Shown piece after piece: positions 17,367 to 27,473 of a DNA stretch of 64,000 nt. Origin of the DNA: Gimesia aquarii (GTDB lineage: Bacteria; Planctomycetota; Planctomycetia; Planctomycetales; Planctomycetaceae). A model generated the notes under the pieces. It worked only from the letters and a program-made list of their open reading frames with translations. It searched no databases and had not been told where the DNA came from. The stretch spans positions 2,605,501 through 2,669,500 of the forward strand of contig NZ_CP037920.1 in the NCBI RefSeq assembly GCF_007748195.1, written 5' to 3'. Both the position numbers and the translations under genes were made by a program. The stretch's first letter is position 1, and every line of letters starts with the position of its first letter.

Positions 17367-20300
17367 ATGCGTTCCCTTTTGCTCCGAATCGGTCTGCCAC
17401 TGATTTTTGCTGGCATAGTTTGTATTTCCTTATTTGCAGCTGAGAATGAGAAGTCAAAGATTTCCACGACAAAATCAAACATCGATTTCAGTCGCGACAT
17501 CCGTCCTATTCTTTCCAATAATTGTTTTTTCTGTCACGGACCGGACGAATCACATCGTGAAGCAGACCTGCGTCTGGATACAAAGGCGGGAGCCTTTCAC
17601 AGAACTGACGGAAACGCGGCGCTTGTTCCGGGAAATCTAAAAGAAAGCGCACTGATTCAGCGGATTCTTGCTACTGACGTGGATGAGCGAATGCCACCCG
17701 CAGATTCAGGTAAGAAGCTGAAGCCTGAAGAGATTGAGCTCTTGAGGCAGTGGGTAAAGCAGGGAGCTACCTGGCAGGACCACTGGGCATACGTCAAACC
17801 GGTTCGTTCTCAAAAACCTACAATCAAACAAAAAAGTTGGCCACAAAATGAGATCGATTATTTTGTGTTATCTCGATTGGAAAAGAAGGGGATTTCACCC
17901 GCAAAAGAAGCGGAACGTCCGACTTTAATTCGTCGACTTTATCTTGATCTGATTGGTTTGCCACCAACGATTGAGGAAGTGGATGCTTTTGTGAATTCGA
18001 AGGACCCGAAAGCTTACGAAAAACTTGTTGATCGATTGCTGGCGTCGCCACAATACGCAGAACGGATGACACTAAAGTGGCTTGATCTGGCCCGCTATGC
18101 AGACACCAATGGGTTTTCAATCGATGGGGGCCGTCACATGTGGCTCTGGCGGGATTGGGTGATCGACTCGTTTCACAAAAATAAGCCCTTTGATCAATTT
18201 ATCACCGAACAGATTGCTGGCGATTTAATTCCGGAAGCATCTACCTGGCAGAAGGTGGCTACCGGTTTTAACCGCAATCATATGATTACACACGAAGGTG
18301 GCACGATCCCTCAGGAAAATCTAGTGAACTATACCGTCGATCGTGTAAAAACAACATCGGAAGTGTTCTTAGGTTTAACGATGGGGTGTGCTCAATGTCA
18401 CAATCATAAATATGACCCCATTACGATGAAAGACTTCTATCAGTTCTTCGCGTATTTCAATACGTTGGAAGATCGTGGCCTCGATGGAAATAGCGGAATT
18501 AATGCCGGCCCCAAGTTGAAAGCGAAAACAGAACTTCCTTTTGTTGCAGCTGAGTTGAAATCTCTCGATCAAGAAATCGCCCGACTTCAAGCTAAACTCA
18601 GGCATCCCAATACAAAAAAATTAGCGGAATGGGAAAAGAAAGCGCGTCAAGAACTATCGCAACGTGGACAAGGCTTAAAACTGCATGAATTGGAAGTAGT
18701 TAAAGTATCTGATCCCAATACTCGTAGCGCGTTTGAAATCAGTAAAGAAGGGCATGTACTTGCATTAACTGCCAGTGGACGTTCTCCCTCCATTTCTTTA
18801 AAGGTAAAACCAGGTATCGATAAACTGACCGGTTTGCGACTTGTGTTCTACCCAAATGAAAAGTTACCTCATGGCGGGATTGGACATGGTAAAAAAGAAA
18901 CCTTTCCTGGCGGATTCATTTTGACAAGTTTTGCTGCTTCCGGAACGACGGTTCCATCAGATCAGGTCGACCTGTACGCGATGTTTAAAGTTGTCAAAAC
19001 TACCGCCAGTGCTTCGCATTCCGAATATCCTGTTGAGGACTGTTTGGATCCACGTGATCATACGGGTTGGTCGCCTGCACCACAAAATCAGAGCCAGCAA
19101 CATTTGACCGTGACTTTTGATCGCCCTTATGAAACAAAAGGATCCCCTTACATTACAGTCATGTTAGTTTGGGGTGATGGAAAGTTTGGTTACGGAAAGA
19201 GATTGATGGCCGGCGATTACAAGATCTTCGGTATGTCAGGCATTGATGATGGAACGAATATTCCGATTGAGATTCAAAAGATATTGTCCATTGCTCAGAA
19301 TGAACGCGATGAAATCCAATCGGCAACACTGAATCTCTACTATAGCCGGATTGCTCCTGAATTCAAAAACATTCATTACCAACTGACGAATTTGAAAGAA
19401 CGCCGCCTGATGTTGACCGATTCGTTCGAGACGATGGTGATGAATACCGCAAAGAAGCCGCGAGAAACGTTTATTTTAAATCGTGGTCAATATGATCAAC
19501 CTACGGAAAAAGTAGAAACGGGAGTGCCCGGATTTTTGCCTGGGTTGCCGAAAAATGCGGCGAAAAATCGAACCGCGTTAGCGCAGTGGTTGACTTCGCG
19601 TGAAAATCCACTAACAACACGTGTGACCGTAAACCGATTTTGGGAGATGTTATTTGGTCAGGGAATTGTTTCGACTTCGGCTGACTTTGGTTCCCAGGGC
19701 GACCCCCCCACACATCCGCGATTACTCGATTGGTTGGCAGTTGAATTTTACGAATCGGGTTGGAATGTTAAACATATTATGCGCAAGATCCTGTTGTCAG
19801 CGACCTATCGTCAGTCATCAGCGGGTACGCCCCAACTCTGGAAAGACGATCCACAAAATCGGCTTTTAGCCCGTGGTGCACGATTCCGGCTACAAGCGGA
19901 AATGATTCGTGATGCCACCTTGAAAGTTTCAGGTTTATTGGTCGAGCGCATCGGTGGGGCGAGTGTGAATCCATATCAACCGGAAGGTCTGTGGCGGGAA
20001 GTCAGCCACTATGGAAGCTCACCTGCGACCGCTCAGGTCTTTGTGCAGGATCATGGTGAAAAACTCTACCGCCGCAGTATGTATACTTATTGGAAACGCA
20101 CAGTGCCTCCTCCGAATATGCAAACTTTTGATGCACCGAACCGTGAAGTCTGTTTAATCAGTCGGGCACGGACGAATACTCCTCTACAGTCGCTGGTATT
20201 ACTTAACGATGTGCAGTTTGTGGAAGCTTCACGTAATTATGCAGAACGGGTAATGAAAGAAGGGGGGCAGGATGTCAATTCCCGGGTTCAGTTTGCGTTT

Positions 20301-20525
20301 AAAGCAGCGCTGGGCCGGCTCCCTGAAACATGGGAAGCAGATACTCTCAAAACAGCATATCAACGTGAACTGAAATCCTATCAGGTAAATCCAATGGCTG
20401 CACTTGCTTTACTTTCGCAAGGGGAATCAGACCGTGATGAGTCATTGCCTGCTGCCGAAATGGCGGCCTGGACGGCTGTAGCGAGTATGATTTTCAATAC
20501 ATACGAATTTATTACACGAGGATAA
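17367..20525 (+). CDS. DUF1549/DUF1553 protein with planctomycete cytochrome c (PSCyt1/PSD1) domain
   Basis: A 1052-residue exported protein of a family typical of Planctomycetota. ATG 17367 starts a signal peptide ([21 protein letters not shown]); a TTG 11 codons earlier is less likely. The first domain holds one c-type haem site, CFFCH, in the PSCyt1 context ([17 protein letters not shown]). A DUF1549 domain follows (DEIDYFVL-like ... [12 protein letters not shown], ending near [16 protein letters not shown] with a CAQCHNH second CxxCH). The middle is a helical linker plus a beta domain, and DUF1553 is at the C-terminus ([20 protein letters not shown] ... [12 protein letters not shown]). 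It is paired with DUF1501 two nt downstream. Proposed roles are in periplasmic carbohydrate oxidation; no activity is proven. Confidence 0.92.
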   Translation: MRSLLLRIGLPLIFAGIVCISLFAAENEKSKISTTKSNIDFSRDIRPILSNNCFFCHGPDESHREADLRLDTKAGAFHRTDGNAALVPGNLKESALIQRILATDVDERMPPADSGKKLKPEEIELLRQWVKQGATWQDHWAYVKPVRSQKPTIKQKSWPQNEIDYFVLSRLEKKGISPAKEAERPTLIRRLYLDLIGLPPTIEEVDAFVNSKDPKAYEKLVDRLLASPQYAERMTLKWLDLARYADTNGFSIDGGRHMWLWRDWVIDSFHKNKPFDQFITEQIAGDLIPEASTWQKVATGFNRNHMITHEGGTIPQENLVNYTVDRVKTTSEVFLGLTMGCAQCHNHKYDPITMKDFYQFFAYFNTLEDRGLDGNSGINAGPKLKAKTELPFVAAELKSLDQEIARLQAKLRHPNTKKLAEWEKKARQELSQRGQGLKLHELEVVKVSDPNTRSAFEISKEGHVLALTASGRSPSISLKVKPGIDKLTGLRLVFYPNEKLPHGGIGHGKKETFPGGFILTSFAASGTTVPSDQVDLYAMFKVVKTTASASHSEYPVEDCLDPRDHTGWSPAPQNQSQQHLTVTFDRPYETKGSPYITVMLVWGDGKFGYGKRLMAGDYKIFGMSGIDDGTNIPIEIQKILSIAQNERDEIQSATLNLYYSRIAPEFKNIHYQLTNLKERRLMLTDSFETMVMNTAKKPRETFILNRGQYDQPTEKVETGVPGFLPGLPKNAAKNRTALAQWLTSRENPLTTRVTVNRFWEMLFGQGIVSTSADFGSQGDPPTHPRLLDWLAVEFYESGWNVKHIMRKILLSATYRQSSAGTPQLWKDDPQNRLLARGARFRLQAEMIRDATLKVSGLLVERIGGASVNPYQPEGLWREVSHYGSSPATAQVFVQDHGEKLYRRSMYTYWKRTVPPPNMQTFDAPNREVCLISRARTNTPLQSLVLLNDVQFVEASRNYAERVMKEGGQDVNSRVQFAFKAALGRLPETWEADTLKTAYQRELKSYQVNPMAALALLSQGESDRDESLPAAEMAAWTAVASMIFNTYEFITRG

Positions 20526-20527
20526 TT

Positions 20528-21991
20528 ATGGATCCTGTATTTGAATACGAGCGAAATCTGACGCGTCGAACGCTATTAGGGAAATCTGCACGGGGCATTG
20601 GTGGTGCCGCTTTGGCTTCACTGCTCTATCCTGAATTATTTAGTCAGAACGCCAAAGCCGAATCTGAAGTTGTACCAGATGCCGTTAAAAAGATAGCACC
20701 CAAAGCGAAACGCATTATTTATCTGTTTCAATCGGGAGGTCCTTCGCATGTGGACCTGTTCGATTATAAGCCCATCTTACGCAAGACGCATGGTACGGAT
20801 CTACCTGATTCTGTCAAAGGCACCCAGCGAGTCACAGGCATGACAGCCAGACAAAAGTCATTTCCTGTAGTGGCACCTTTCTGGGAGATGAAGCAGTGTG
20901 GGGCACATCAAACCTGGATCAGCGAACAACTGCCTCATACACAAACCATTGCCGATGACATTACCATTTTGAAATCAGTCAATACGGAAGCGATTAATCA
21001 TGATCCCGCGATTACGTTTATCAACACGGGCACACAGCAAATTGGTCACGCGAGTCTAGGATCGTGGTTGAGTTACGGACTGGGCAGCGAGAATGAAAAT
21101 CTCCCCGCTTATATGGTGATGCTCTCGCAGGGAACGGGAAAGAACCCGGGACAACCTTTGTTTGATCGCTTGTGGGGCTCTGGTTTTCTGCCTCCCAGCC
21201 ATCAGGGAGTCAAATTGCGTCCTGGTTCGAGTCCCGTCTTATACTTGTCAAATCCGGCAGGCATCGATCGTAAACAACGACGGACCTTGTTGGATGATTT
21301 GGCAAAATTGAATCGAGGACAGGCACAAGAGATTGGTGATCCGGAAATCCAGGCGCGTATCAACTCATACGAAATGGCCTATCGCATGCAAACGTCAGTT
21401 CCTGGATTGATGGACCTTTCCAGCGAAACCGCGAAAACATTTGAAATGTATGGGCCTGAATCAAAAAAACCAGGAAGTTTTGCCGCGAATTGCCTGTTAG
21501 CGCGTCGTATGACTGAGCGCGGGGTACGGTTTGTTCAACTCTTTCATCGCGGTTGGGACCAGCATGTATCTCTCAAGCGACAGCTACCTAATCAGTGTCT
21601 TGACGTGGATCAGCCTTCGGCAGCATTGGTCAAGGACCTGAAACAACGAGGATTGTTAGACGAAACACTTGTTATCTGGGGTGGTGAGTTTGGACGCACC
21701 GTCTATAGTCAGGGAACCATCGGCAGTCCGAGTGCCGGTCGAGATCATCATGGCCGTTGTTTTTCCATCTGGATGGCCGGTGGTGGTATCAAACGCGGAT
21801 TTGAATACGGCAAGACCGATGATTTTTGCTACAACATTGTCGAAAACCCGGTACACATTCGCGACATGAATGCCACAATCCTGCATTGCATGGGAATTGA
21901 TCATCGTCGGCTGACTTATAAATACCGTGGTCTGGATGCCAGGTTAACCGGGGTCGAAGAAGCTCACGTGGTTTATGACATCTTGGTGTGA
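20528..21991 (+). CDS. DUF1501 domain protein (sulfatase/alkaline-phosphatase-like fold), Tat-type leader
   Basis: A 487-residue DUF1501 protein. The N-terminus has a twin Arg ([22 protein letters not shown]), as in Tat signal peptides that export folded proteins. The domain resembles alkaline-phosphatase/sulfatase folds: [16 protein letters not shown] early, [27 protein letters not shown], and near the end WGGEFGRT and GRDHHG, probable metal ligands. DUF1501 genes are regularly found beside DUF1549/1553 genes, and here the 2-nt gap implies translational coupling. The reaction is unknown. It converges on the symporter gene with only 5 nt between stop codons. Confidence 0.92.
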   Translation: MDPVFEYERNLTRRTLLGKSARGIGGAALASLLYPELFSQNAKAESEVVPDAVKKIAPKAKRIIYLFQSGGPSHVDLFDYKPILRKTHGTDLPDSVKGTQRVTGMTARQKSFPVVAPFWEMKQCGAHQTWISEQLPHTQTIADDITILKSVNTEAINHDPAITFINTGTQQIGHASLGSWLSYGLGSENENLPAYMVMLSQGTGKNPGQPLFDRLWGSGFLPPSHQGVKLRPGSSPVLYLSNPAGIDRKQRRTLLDDLAKLNRGQAQEIGDPEIQARINSYEMAYRMQTSVPGLMDLSSETAKTFEMYGPESKKPGSFAANCLLARRMTERGVRFVQLFHRGWDQHVSLKRQLPNQCLDVDQPSAALVKDLKQRGLLDETLVIWGGEFGRTVYSQGTIGSPSAGRDHHGRCFSIWMAGGGIKRGFEYGKTDDFCYNIVENPVHIRDMNATILHCMGIDHRRLTYKYRGLDARLTGVEEAHVVYDILV

Positions 21992-21996
21992 TCGAT

Positions 21997-23637
21997 TTAA
22001 CTTCTGTTCGAGCCAAGCACAGAAAAGTCAGCAAACGTAACGTAAATGCTGAAAACTATCAGAATTAAAATGATTCCAGCCGGCTTGGCAAGTTGCCATG
22101 GTGTCATATCAACGGCTCCGACGTCTTCCTGGACAAATTCGGTTTCGCGGGGGACTATTTCGCCAATCACCAACATCAGAATCATGAGCCAATTGAAGAC
22201 AATTCCCAGAAAGTGATAGTCGTGTAACGAGGCGACGATCATGTCAAACGGTGGTACAAAGTAACCTATTACAATCACTGCGAAACCCGCAACAAGCCCG
22301 ATTTTTGCTGCGAGCGAAGGGACACGTTTAGTTAGCATTCCAATGAGAACCACGGCAAAGATGGGAATGAAATAAATGCCATTCATCTTTTGCAGGTAAC
22401 CAAAGATGCTGGTTGTATTTGCTAACAGGGGGGCGATACACATTGCCACAACTGCGACAATCCATCCGAATATTTTTCCAGATTTGACTACTTCTTTTTC
22501 ACTGGCTTCCTGTCTGAGAATATTTTTGTAAAGTCCAAGACTGAATAACGTGCAGGAACTATTCAAAGCGGAATTAAAGCTGGAAAGGATTGCGCCGATC
22601 ATGGCTGCTGCAAAGAACCCTGTTAAGTGATCAGGTAAAGTATGCCTCACCAATAAGCCATATGAATCGTCTGCTTTAATATTTTGACCATTAAACATGG
22701 TAAAGGCGATCATTCCGGGGATCACCAGATAAATTGGCCCCAATAGTTTCAATGCACCCGTTAACAAAACACCCTTCTGTCCTTCAGCTAAACTGCTGGC
22801 TCCAAAGGTACGCTGAATGATTTGCTGGTTGGTAGTCCAGTAAAAGAGGTTTAACAGAAAAATACCTGAGAAAATTGTGCCAAAGGGAACTGATGATTCG
22901 GGGCTACCGATCGAATTGAAACGTTCTTTCTGTTGATCCAAAAGCAACTGTGTTCCAGCTGAAATACCACCCTCGCCACCAAGCATCGACAATGCATATC
23001 CGGTGATCAAAAAACCGCCGACAAACAAACCGATGCCATTTAAGGTGTCAGAAACTGCGACTGTTCGCAAACCACCAAACAAAGCATAGATTGATCCAAT
23101 GATTCCCACGCACCAGACGATCAGCCATAGAGCGGTCGTTTCAGGATCGATTCCGAGTAATTCCGGCAAGCTACCCAACATGGAAGGTAGGTCTAGAATT
23201 CCGACCATTCCGGTTGCCCCTGTATAAAGAATGATCGGGAGCAGAATACCCACATAAGCCAACAGGAAGATCAGATTCGTAATTACCTGTGTTTGGTGAT
23301 CGAATCGAATTCCGAGGTACTCAGGCACAGTTGCTACGCCACTTTTTAAGAAGCGTGGAAGAAAGAACCATGCCATAAAGACCAGAGCGACAACACAGGC
23401 CACTTCCCAAACCATCACACACAGACCATCTGTGAAAGCCGCACCGTTCAATCCAACCATCTGCTCAGTGGAGAGGTTTGTGAGCAAAAGCGAGCCAGCA
23501 ATCAAGGGAAACGTAAGCGATCGACCCGCAAGGAAGTAGCCACTACTGCTGTCATGGTCATCACGGCGTGTAATCCACCAGGTGAGGATGGCCACCAATC
23601 CTGTAAAGAACAAGAAAGAAACGAGAGTGAGCAGCAT
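21997..23637 (-). CDS. Sodium:solute symporter (SSS family)
   Basis: A 546-residue integral membrane protein with about 13-14 hydrophobic segments spread over its whole length. The N-terminus carries features of the SSSF/SGLT family: YFLAGRSLTFPLIAGSLL, NLSTEQMVGLNG, and later GGLRTVAVSD, a pattern found in TM5-6 of sodium/sugar and sodium/solute carriers, and FNSALNSS in the later core helices. It imports an organic solute driven by the sodium gradient. SGLT-like length and the GxxRTVAVSD motif hint at a sugar, but this is inference. It stands alone on the minus strand. Confidence 0.92.
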   Translation of the reverse strand: MLLTLVSFLFFTGLVAILTWWITRRDDHDSSSGYFLAGRSLTFPLIAGSLLLTNLSTEQMVGLNGAAFTDGLCVMVWEVACVVALVFMAWFFLPRFLKSGVATVPEYLGIRFDHQTQVITNLIFLLAYVGILLPIILYTGATGMVGILDLPSMLGSLPELLGIDPETTALWLIVWCVGIIGSIYALFGGLRTVAVSDTLNGIGLFVGGFLITGYALSMLGGEGGISAGTQLLLDQQKERFNSIGSPESSVPFGTIFSGIFLLNLFYWTTNQQIIQRTFGASSLAEGQKGVLLTGALKLLGPIYLVIPGMIAFTMFNGQNIKADDSYGLLVRHTLPDHLTGFFAAAMIGAILSSFNSALNSSCTLFSLGLYKNILRQEASEKEVVKSGKIFGWIVAVVAMCIAPLLANTTSIFGYLQKMNGIYFIPIFAVVLIGMLTKRVPSLAAKIGLVAGFAVIVIGYFVPPFDMIVASLHDYHFLGIVFNWLMILMLVIGEIVPRETEFVQEDVGAVDMTPWQLAKPAGIILILIVFSIYVTFADFSVLGSNRS

Positions 23638-23816
23638 GTTAATGGGTCCAGATATTGTCTTTAGACTATGATTTAGGAGTGTTAAATATTTATAAGGTGT
23701 TTATTAAACAGTGTTGCAATACATTACACATCCTTCGTTCTAATTTCCACTAACGCAGCTTCCATTATTCTTCCTCATTTTTTATTCAATGCACTCTGTT
23801 TGTTACTTTTGTTAAT

Positions 23817-24572
23817 TTATTTTAATCGCCTAAGCTCAAGCGTTTGTTTGATTTTGACAGGTTGTTTCGTTCTCTGCTCGAACAGACGCCATGCAACGAG
23901 GAGATTTACCAAAACAAAGAGAGGAACTCCGATCATGGCAGCAATTGACATTGGGAAAGCAAATACGGCGCGTGCATCTGGTTGAGCGTCAAATACCTGT
24001 AAAGGTCCGGGTAGGCCAAGTTGAAGTAAGAGAGGTGCCGCGGGGACGATGACGAAGGCGCCGATCAGATTCCAGTAAAAAAACTGGCGGCTTGAGAGTC
24101 GATCCGCTTTTGTTCTTTTTAGTATCCAAAATGTGGATAGCGCAAACAGTAAATCAGGAATTCCTACCAGTAACTCAAAGTAGATTGGAAACGAGTTTCT
24201 GCTGGCTCCGACTAAAGTTCCCACTGCCGCAAGTCGTAGCATATTAAAATAGATCCAATGTTCCCACATGGTTGCATCTACGGCGCTTCTGAGGTCATGC
24301 CTAAGGCCCCCACTCATAAGCACAGGAGTAATACAGGCGGTGACTGTGATAGATTGAAGCCAGAAACCTGGATAGTAATTGAGAAGTACTTCAGAAACAT
24401 AAACTCCTAGATACCCCAGGTAGGTTGCTACACCTGCATAAAAAACAATCCATACCCAGAAAGCCATAAGACGCCAGGGAGGCACATTTCTGTTGGGTTT
24501 TGCATTTTGGAAAACAAATAATAAGAATGCAAGTTCTGTTATGAGCAGAAAAGGGGTGAGCGAGAGTTTCAT
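23817..24572 (-). CDS. Hypothetical multi-pass membrane protein
   Basis: A 251-residue protein with about seven hydrophobic segments (for example LLITELAFLLFVFQ, LMAFWVWIVFYAGVATYLGYL, FVIVPAAPLLLQLGL, FPMSIAAMIGVPLFVLVNLLVAW) and short polar loops. The start ATG at 24572 has GAGGTAT-type ribosome-site sequence upstream. No motif for a transporter or enzyme is visible and I do not recognise the family. It lies downstream of the tautomerase gene but is separated from it by an intrinsic terminator, so it is probably transcribed on its own. Confidence 0.75.
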   Translation of the reverse strand: MKLSLTPFLLITELAFLLFVFQNAKPNRNVPPWRLMAFWVWIVFYAGVATYLGYLGVYVSEVLLNYYPGFWLQSITVTACITPVLMSGGLRHDLRSAVDATMWEHWIYFNMLRLAAVGTLVGASRNSFPIYFELLVGIPDLLFALSTFWILKRTKADRLSSRQFFYWNLIGAFVIVPAAPLLLQLGLPGPLQVFDAQPDARAVFAFPMSIAAMIGVPLFVLVNLLVAWRLFEQRTKQPVKIKQTLELRRLK

Positions 24573-24659
24573 GATTCAATACCTCAGATAAGAATAGTGC
24601 TGATCTTGTTATTCTTTTTGATAAGAGTTTGACAAAGCCACCGTAAGATTTGATATGAT

Positions 24660-24711
24660 TTGAAAAATAAACCGCGGAGTGTGTCTGATTTAGATCAAAC
24701 ACCACTCCGCG
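24660..24711 (-). terminator. Intrinsic terminator after tautomerase gene
   Basis: Nine-bp perfect stem CGCGGAGTG (24673-24681) / CACTCCGCG (24703-24711). Read on the minus strand it is followed by GGTTTATTTTTC, a U-rich tail. It lies 14 nt after the tautomerase stop codon. Confidence 0.8.
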
Positions 24712-24724
24712 ATCGAAGGGTATA

Positions 24725-25177
24725 TCAGCCAGTGGTAACTGCCTTCTCCTCTGCTAACTTCTCACGCAAGCCTTTGAGACTATTGATGCGCGCTCCGGCG
24801 ATCCAATCACCTTCTCTGACATCTTCAAAGAAGATCCACACGCGGTTATATGCTTCTTCTTCATTCCAGGCAGAACCCTCGGCTTCATAAATTGCGCGAG
24901 TTACATCTTCTCCCAATCGATGTTTACTTTCGTTGTTGAGTAGTGATTGCAGTGTGGTGAACCTCAGACGATAAATTGGTTTTGGAGGTGCGCCGGAAAC
25001 CTGCGTCACTTGGTTGGCAGGCATTTCATGCAGATAGACCCAGGTGAATTCCCTGGCAAATTGACTGCCTTCAAGACCTTCGTACCCGATTGCGATTTGT
25101 CCGAGTCTGGTTGGTAATTCAGCTTTTGCAGCTTCAGTTAAAGACCCTTTCTGGTATTGGATATCGATGACTGGCAT
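24725..25177 (-). CDS. Tautomerase-superfamily protein
   Basis: A 150-residue protein beginning MPVIDIQY; the Pro after the initiator Met is the catalytic base in this superfamily (4-oxalocrotonate tautomerase, cis-CaaD, MSAD). At 150 residues it is a fused two-repeat type, not the 62-residue short form. Such enzymes catalyse keto-enol tautomerisation or, in some relatives, dehalogenation or decarboxylation. GGAGAAAC-type ribosome site upstream. A 27-bp operator copy lies about 170 nt upstream of the start, the same element found before the AhpD-like and MarR genes, so it is likely controlled by that MarR protein. Confidence 0.85.
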   Translation of the reverse strand: MPVIDIQYQKGSLTEAAKAELPTRLGQIAIGYEGLEGSQFAREFTWVYLHEMPANQVTQVSGAPPKPIYRLRFTTLQSLLNNESKHRLGEDVTRAIYEAEGSAWNEEEAYNRVWIFFEDVREGDWIAGARINSLKGLREKLAEEKAVTTG

Positions 25178-25347
25178 CCTGTTTCTCCTTCTAATGAGAT
25201 AAAATATGAATCACTGACACGACAGCTGATACTGTGGGACGATCGTGTTTGATTCAGTTGTTGAAGTAAGGTCTGTTTGCTTCAGGGAAGTACTTAAGAT
25301 GAGTCAACATGCATCACTTTTCCTGCTTTCAGTTCAGTGGATAGAAT

Positions 25348-25374
25348 TAAAAACCTGTATATGCAGATATATTG
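25348..25374. promoter_or_regulatory. Predicted MarR operator, site 1 (tautomerase gene)
   Basis: Core CTGTATATGCAG (25355-25366), one mismatch from the perfect palindrome CTGTATATACAG. The flanks TAAAAAC and ATA(T/A)ATTG are shared with site 2. It lies 170 nt upstream of the tautomerase start on the minus strand. Confidence 0.65.
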
Positions 25375-25400
25375 CAAAAAAATGAGGCTTATGTACCTGA

Positions 25401-25949
25401 TTATTGTTTTCTAAGCCTGTCGATCAGTGGTTGATAGCCTTGTGTTGCCAGCATGCTCCCGATTCGTTCAAAGTAGCCTTGGTCACCCGTGAAGCCCATT
25501 GCGTCTACGAGTCGGTTAACACAGGAAAATAGGCTCACTACATTAGTGATGTCTTCAACGGCTTGCTCCGTCCATCCCTGGTCGAGAAGTTGCTGGATAT
25601 CATCGTGCCTGATGTGATGAGGGTCTTGTGTCAGTTTTTCAGCAAAATAAAGCGCTGCCGTCATACGTTCTTCTAGAACTTCGAAGGCAGTATCGCGTCC
25701 AAGTTGATCAATCACACTTTGTGCGATACCAAAAGCTTCAAGAGTTTGGTGATGAACGCCCACACAAAAATCACAACCGTTGAGCACGGAGACATAAGCG
25801 GCAATCATTTCTCGTTCCGGAATACTGACTTGCGACTCGCGTGTCATGACTTGATTGATATATTCAAGCAGCGGATGATAGAGATCCGGATCGCGCAGAA
25901 AAGCGTCTGCGATTCCCTTCATGTTATTTTGAGATGTCAAGTAAGGCAT
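25401..25949 (-). CDS. Carboxymuconolactone decarboxylase/AhpD-like protein
   Basis: A 182-residue alpha-helical protein of the AhpD/CMD fold. The active-site-like segment CDFCVGVHHQTL has the CxxC-x3-H pattern of peroxidase-related members, in which the two Cys and the His relay protons in alkylhydroperoxide reduction. The start is ATG 25949, with AAGGAG 9 nt upstream; the frame stays open 15 codons further without support, because operator site 2 overlaps it. The length matches the 'peroxidase-related enzyme' branch. It is likely to handle organic peroxides or related oxidants and to be regulated by the neighbouring MarR protein. Confidence 0.88.
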   Translation of the reverse strand: MPYLTSQNNMKGIADAFLRDPDLYHPLLEYINQVMTRESQVSIPEREMIAAYVSVLNGCDFCVGVHHQTLEAFGIAQSVIDQLGRDTAFEVLEERMTAALYFAEKLTQDPHHIRHDDIQQLLDQGWTEQAVEDITNVVSLFSCVNRLVDAMGFTGDQGYFERIGSMLATQGYQPLIDRLRKQ

Positions 25950-25981
25950 AATTCTTCTCCTTATTTCATTTCGAATTTTTT

Positions 25982-26008
25982 TAAAAACCTGCATATACAG
26001 ATAAATTG
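25982..26008. promoter_or_regulatory. Predicted MarR operator, site 2 (AhpD-like gene)
   Basis: Core CTGCATATACAG (25989-26000), one mismatch from the palindrome. Over 27 nt it differs from site 1 at only a few positions. It lies about 40 nt upstream of the AhpD-like start, where a repressor would block the promoter. Confidence 0.75.
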
Positions 26009-26018
26009 TTAAAAAATA

Positions 26019-26465
26019 TTACATTCCGAATCCCTGTTGTCTCGCAAATGATTGCAGTGTTTCTACTCCGCTTTTACCTAAGAGCTCACGTGCTTTCTGC
26101 TGTGCTTCGCTCCAGAGGGGAATTGCCTGATTTAGTAACTTTCTTCCCTCAGTTGTGAGCTGATAAGGGTGTTCACGGGCATCCTCTCCGATGGTTTCTT
26201 CCAACCATCCATTGGATTGCATTCGATCCAGATTGCGGCTTAGTGTGGAATCATCGAGTTGTAACTGACTGCAAATATCGGCCTGTCGAAGTTGCCCCTG
26301 TTCTTCAGCAAACGCGAGCATTGCCAATTGCGGTACGCGCAATTTTAATGGTCGCAGCGCGTCATCATAAATCTTAGTAATCACACGATTGGCCAAACGC
26401 ATTCGTAATGCGATACACGATTGGGGAATCAATTCTGCACCCAATGATTTTTTTCTGTTTGACAT
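26019..26465 (-). CDS. MarR-family transcriptional regulator
   Basis: A 148-residue winged-helix regulator. The helix-turn-helix is around residues 55-85 (QADICSQLQLDDSTLSRNLD), followed by the wing (LEETIGEDAREHPYQLT) with the Asp-x-Arg typical of MarR wings. The single Cys (IPQSC, residue 16) plus Cys65 in the HTH region are possible redox sensors, but this is only a suggestion. AAGGAGG upstream of the ATG fits well. A perfect palindrome (site 3) lies about 17 nt ahead of the start, so autorepression is likely. The same palindrome occurs before the AhpD-like and tautomerase genes downstream on the same strand. Confidence 0.92.
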   Translation of the reverse strand: MSNRKKSLGAELIPQSCIALRMRLANRVITKIYDDALRPLKLRVPQLAMLAFAEEQGQLRQADICSQLQLDDSTLSRNLDRMQSNGWLEETIGEDAREHPYQLTTEGRKLLNQAIPLWSEAQQKARELLGKSGVETLQSFARQQGFGM

Positions 26466-26481
26466 TGTTACCTCCTTATAT

Positions 26482-26493
26482 CTGTATATACAG
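26482..26493. promoter_or_regulatory. Predicted MarR operator, site 3 (autoregulatory)
   Basis: Perfect 12-bp palindrome CTGTATATACAG directly upstream of the marR-like ribosome site. It matches the cores of sites 1 and 2 and, on the other strand, is followed by ATATAA, like their ATAWATT flank. Confidence 0.8.
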
Positions 26494-26767
26494 AAAAAAT
26501 GACAATGTCAACGAAATAATCAAAAAAAGATAATCTGCATCTTATTGGGCGATCATCATCGCCAAAACCTTGGTTGACATTGGAATTTGACACATCAATA
26601 CTGTGAGGTGGAAAATTAATCAGCCTATAAGGACTTGTCATATCTCCTCTTACACCTATAAAACGTTATGTTGATGTTTTAATCTTCGGACCTGATTTCG
26701 TTTCATGGAAGCCTGTAATTAACAAGTATTTAGATAAAAAATGCTTGAGAAATTAAGGGGATCATTG

Positions 26768-27427
26768 ATGGCTTATTTTTTCAAGGTGATGCTGATCATA
26801 GCCTGTTTCATTTTAGTCTTTTCAGTAACGACGATCCGAGTTGAAGGTGATGATCGTCTTATTTCAGCAGGTCCACTCTATCAACTGACTAAGGTTTCTT
26901 ATGCTCAGCAGCCACGGGTCTTGTTTGACTTTTCGAAGCAGGAGGCTGGTAACCAGTGGCAAACTGTCAATGACGGTGTAATGGGGGGCATTTCAGAGGG
27001 GCGTTTTCGAATTTCGAATGAGGGAATACTGGAATTCTTTGGTACTCTGTCACTCGAAAATAACGGCGGTTTTGCTTCAGTTCGTTCGCGACCCAAACAG
27101 CTGAACCTGCAGGTTGGTGACATACTCCTGACACGGGTGAAAGGTGATGGTCGAAAATACTCATTAAATCTATACCTGCCAATACGTCGTGTTGCATTTT
27201 CTTATCGTATGGAATTCAAAACGGAAAAAGACAAATGGATTGAATTACGATTTCCACTTAAAGACTTTGTCGCCACTTCATTTGGGCGAACTGCCGATAA
27301 CGCTGGTCAAGTTAACGCACCACAAGTAAATTCAATTGGTTTCTTACTCGGCGACAAAAAAGCAGGTCCGTTCAAACTTGAAGTCGATTGGATAAAAGTG
27401 GAAGCCGCACTAAAAGAACAAAGATAA
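26768..27427 (+). CDS. CIA30-family (complex I intermediate-associated protein 30) domain protein
   Basis: A 219-residue protein. The ATG at 26768, with AAGGGGA 8 nt upstream, is preferred over the one nine codons earlier. A hydrophobic segment (VMLIIACFILVFSVTTI) anchors or exports it. The domain begins VLFDFS and has the signature QWQTVNDGVMGGISEGRF, then GFASVRSR and, near the end, VNSIGFLLGDKKAGPFKLEVDWIKV. This beta-sandwich (galactose-binding-like) family is named after a mitochondrial complex I assembly factor, but bacterial members are of unknown function. It lies just upstream of a SOUL-domain gene and probably shares its mRNA. Confidence 0.82.
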   Translation: MAYFFKVMLIIACFILVFSVTTIRVEGDDRLISAGPLYQLTKVSYAQQPRVLFDFSKQEAGNQWQTVNDGVMGGISEGRFRISNEGILEFFGTLSLENNGGFASVRSRPKQLNLQVGDILLTRVKGDGRKYSLNLYLPIRRVAFSYRMEFKTEKDKWIELRFPLKDFVATSFGRTADNAGQVNAPQVNSIGFLLGDKKAGPFKLEVDWIKVEAALKEQR

Positions 27428-27429
27428 GA

Positions 27430-27473
27430 GTGAATTTATGATGGTTAGAAAGTGAATTTATGATGGTTAGAAA
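27430..27473 (+). repeat. 22-bp direct tandem duplication over a translation start
   Basis: Two identical 22-nt copies (27430-27451 and 27452-27473) starting GTGAATTTATGATGG. The second contains the start of the SOUL gene. The first now forms a five-codon ORF (MMVRK, stop) whose TGA lies in the second copy. The positions follow the reading frame of the flanking genes. Confidence 0.85.

Noticed and set aside
23817-26493. A single operon from marR through AhpD-like and tautomerase to the membrane protein
   Set aside because: Gaps of 70-220 nt each carry their own operator or a terminator, so separate transcripts under a shared regulator fit better.
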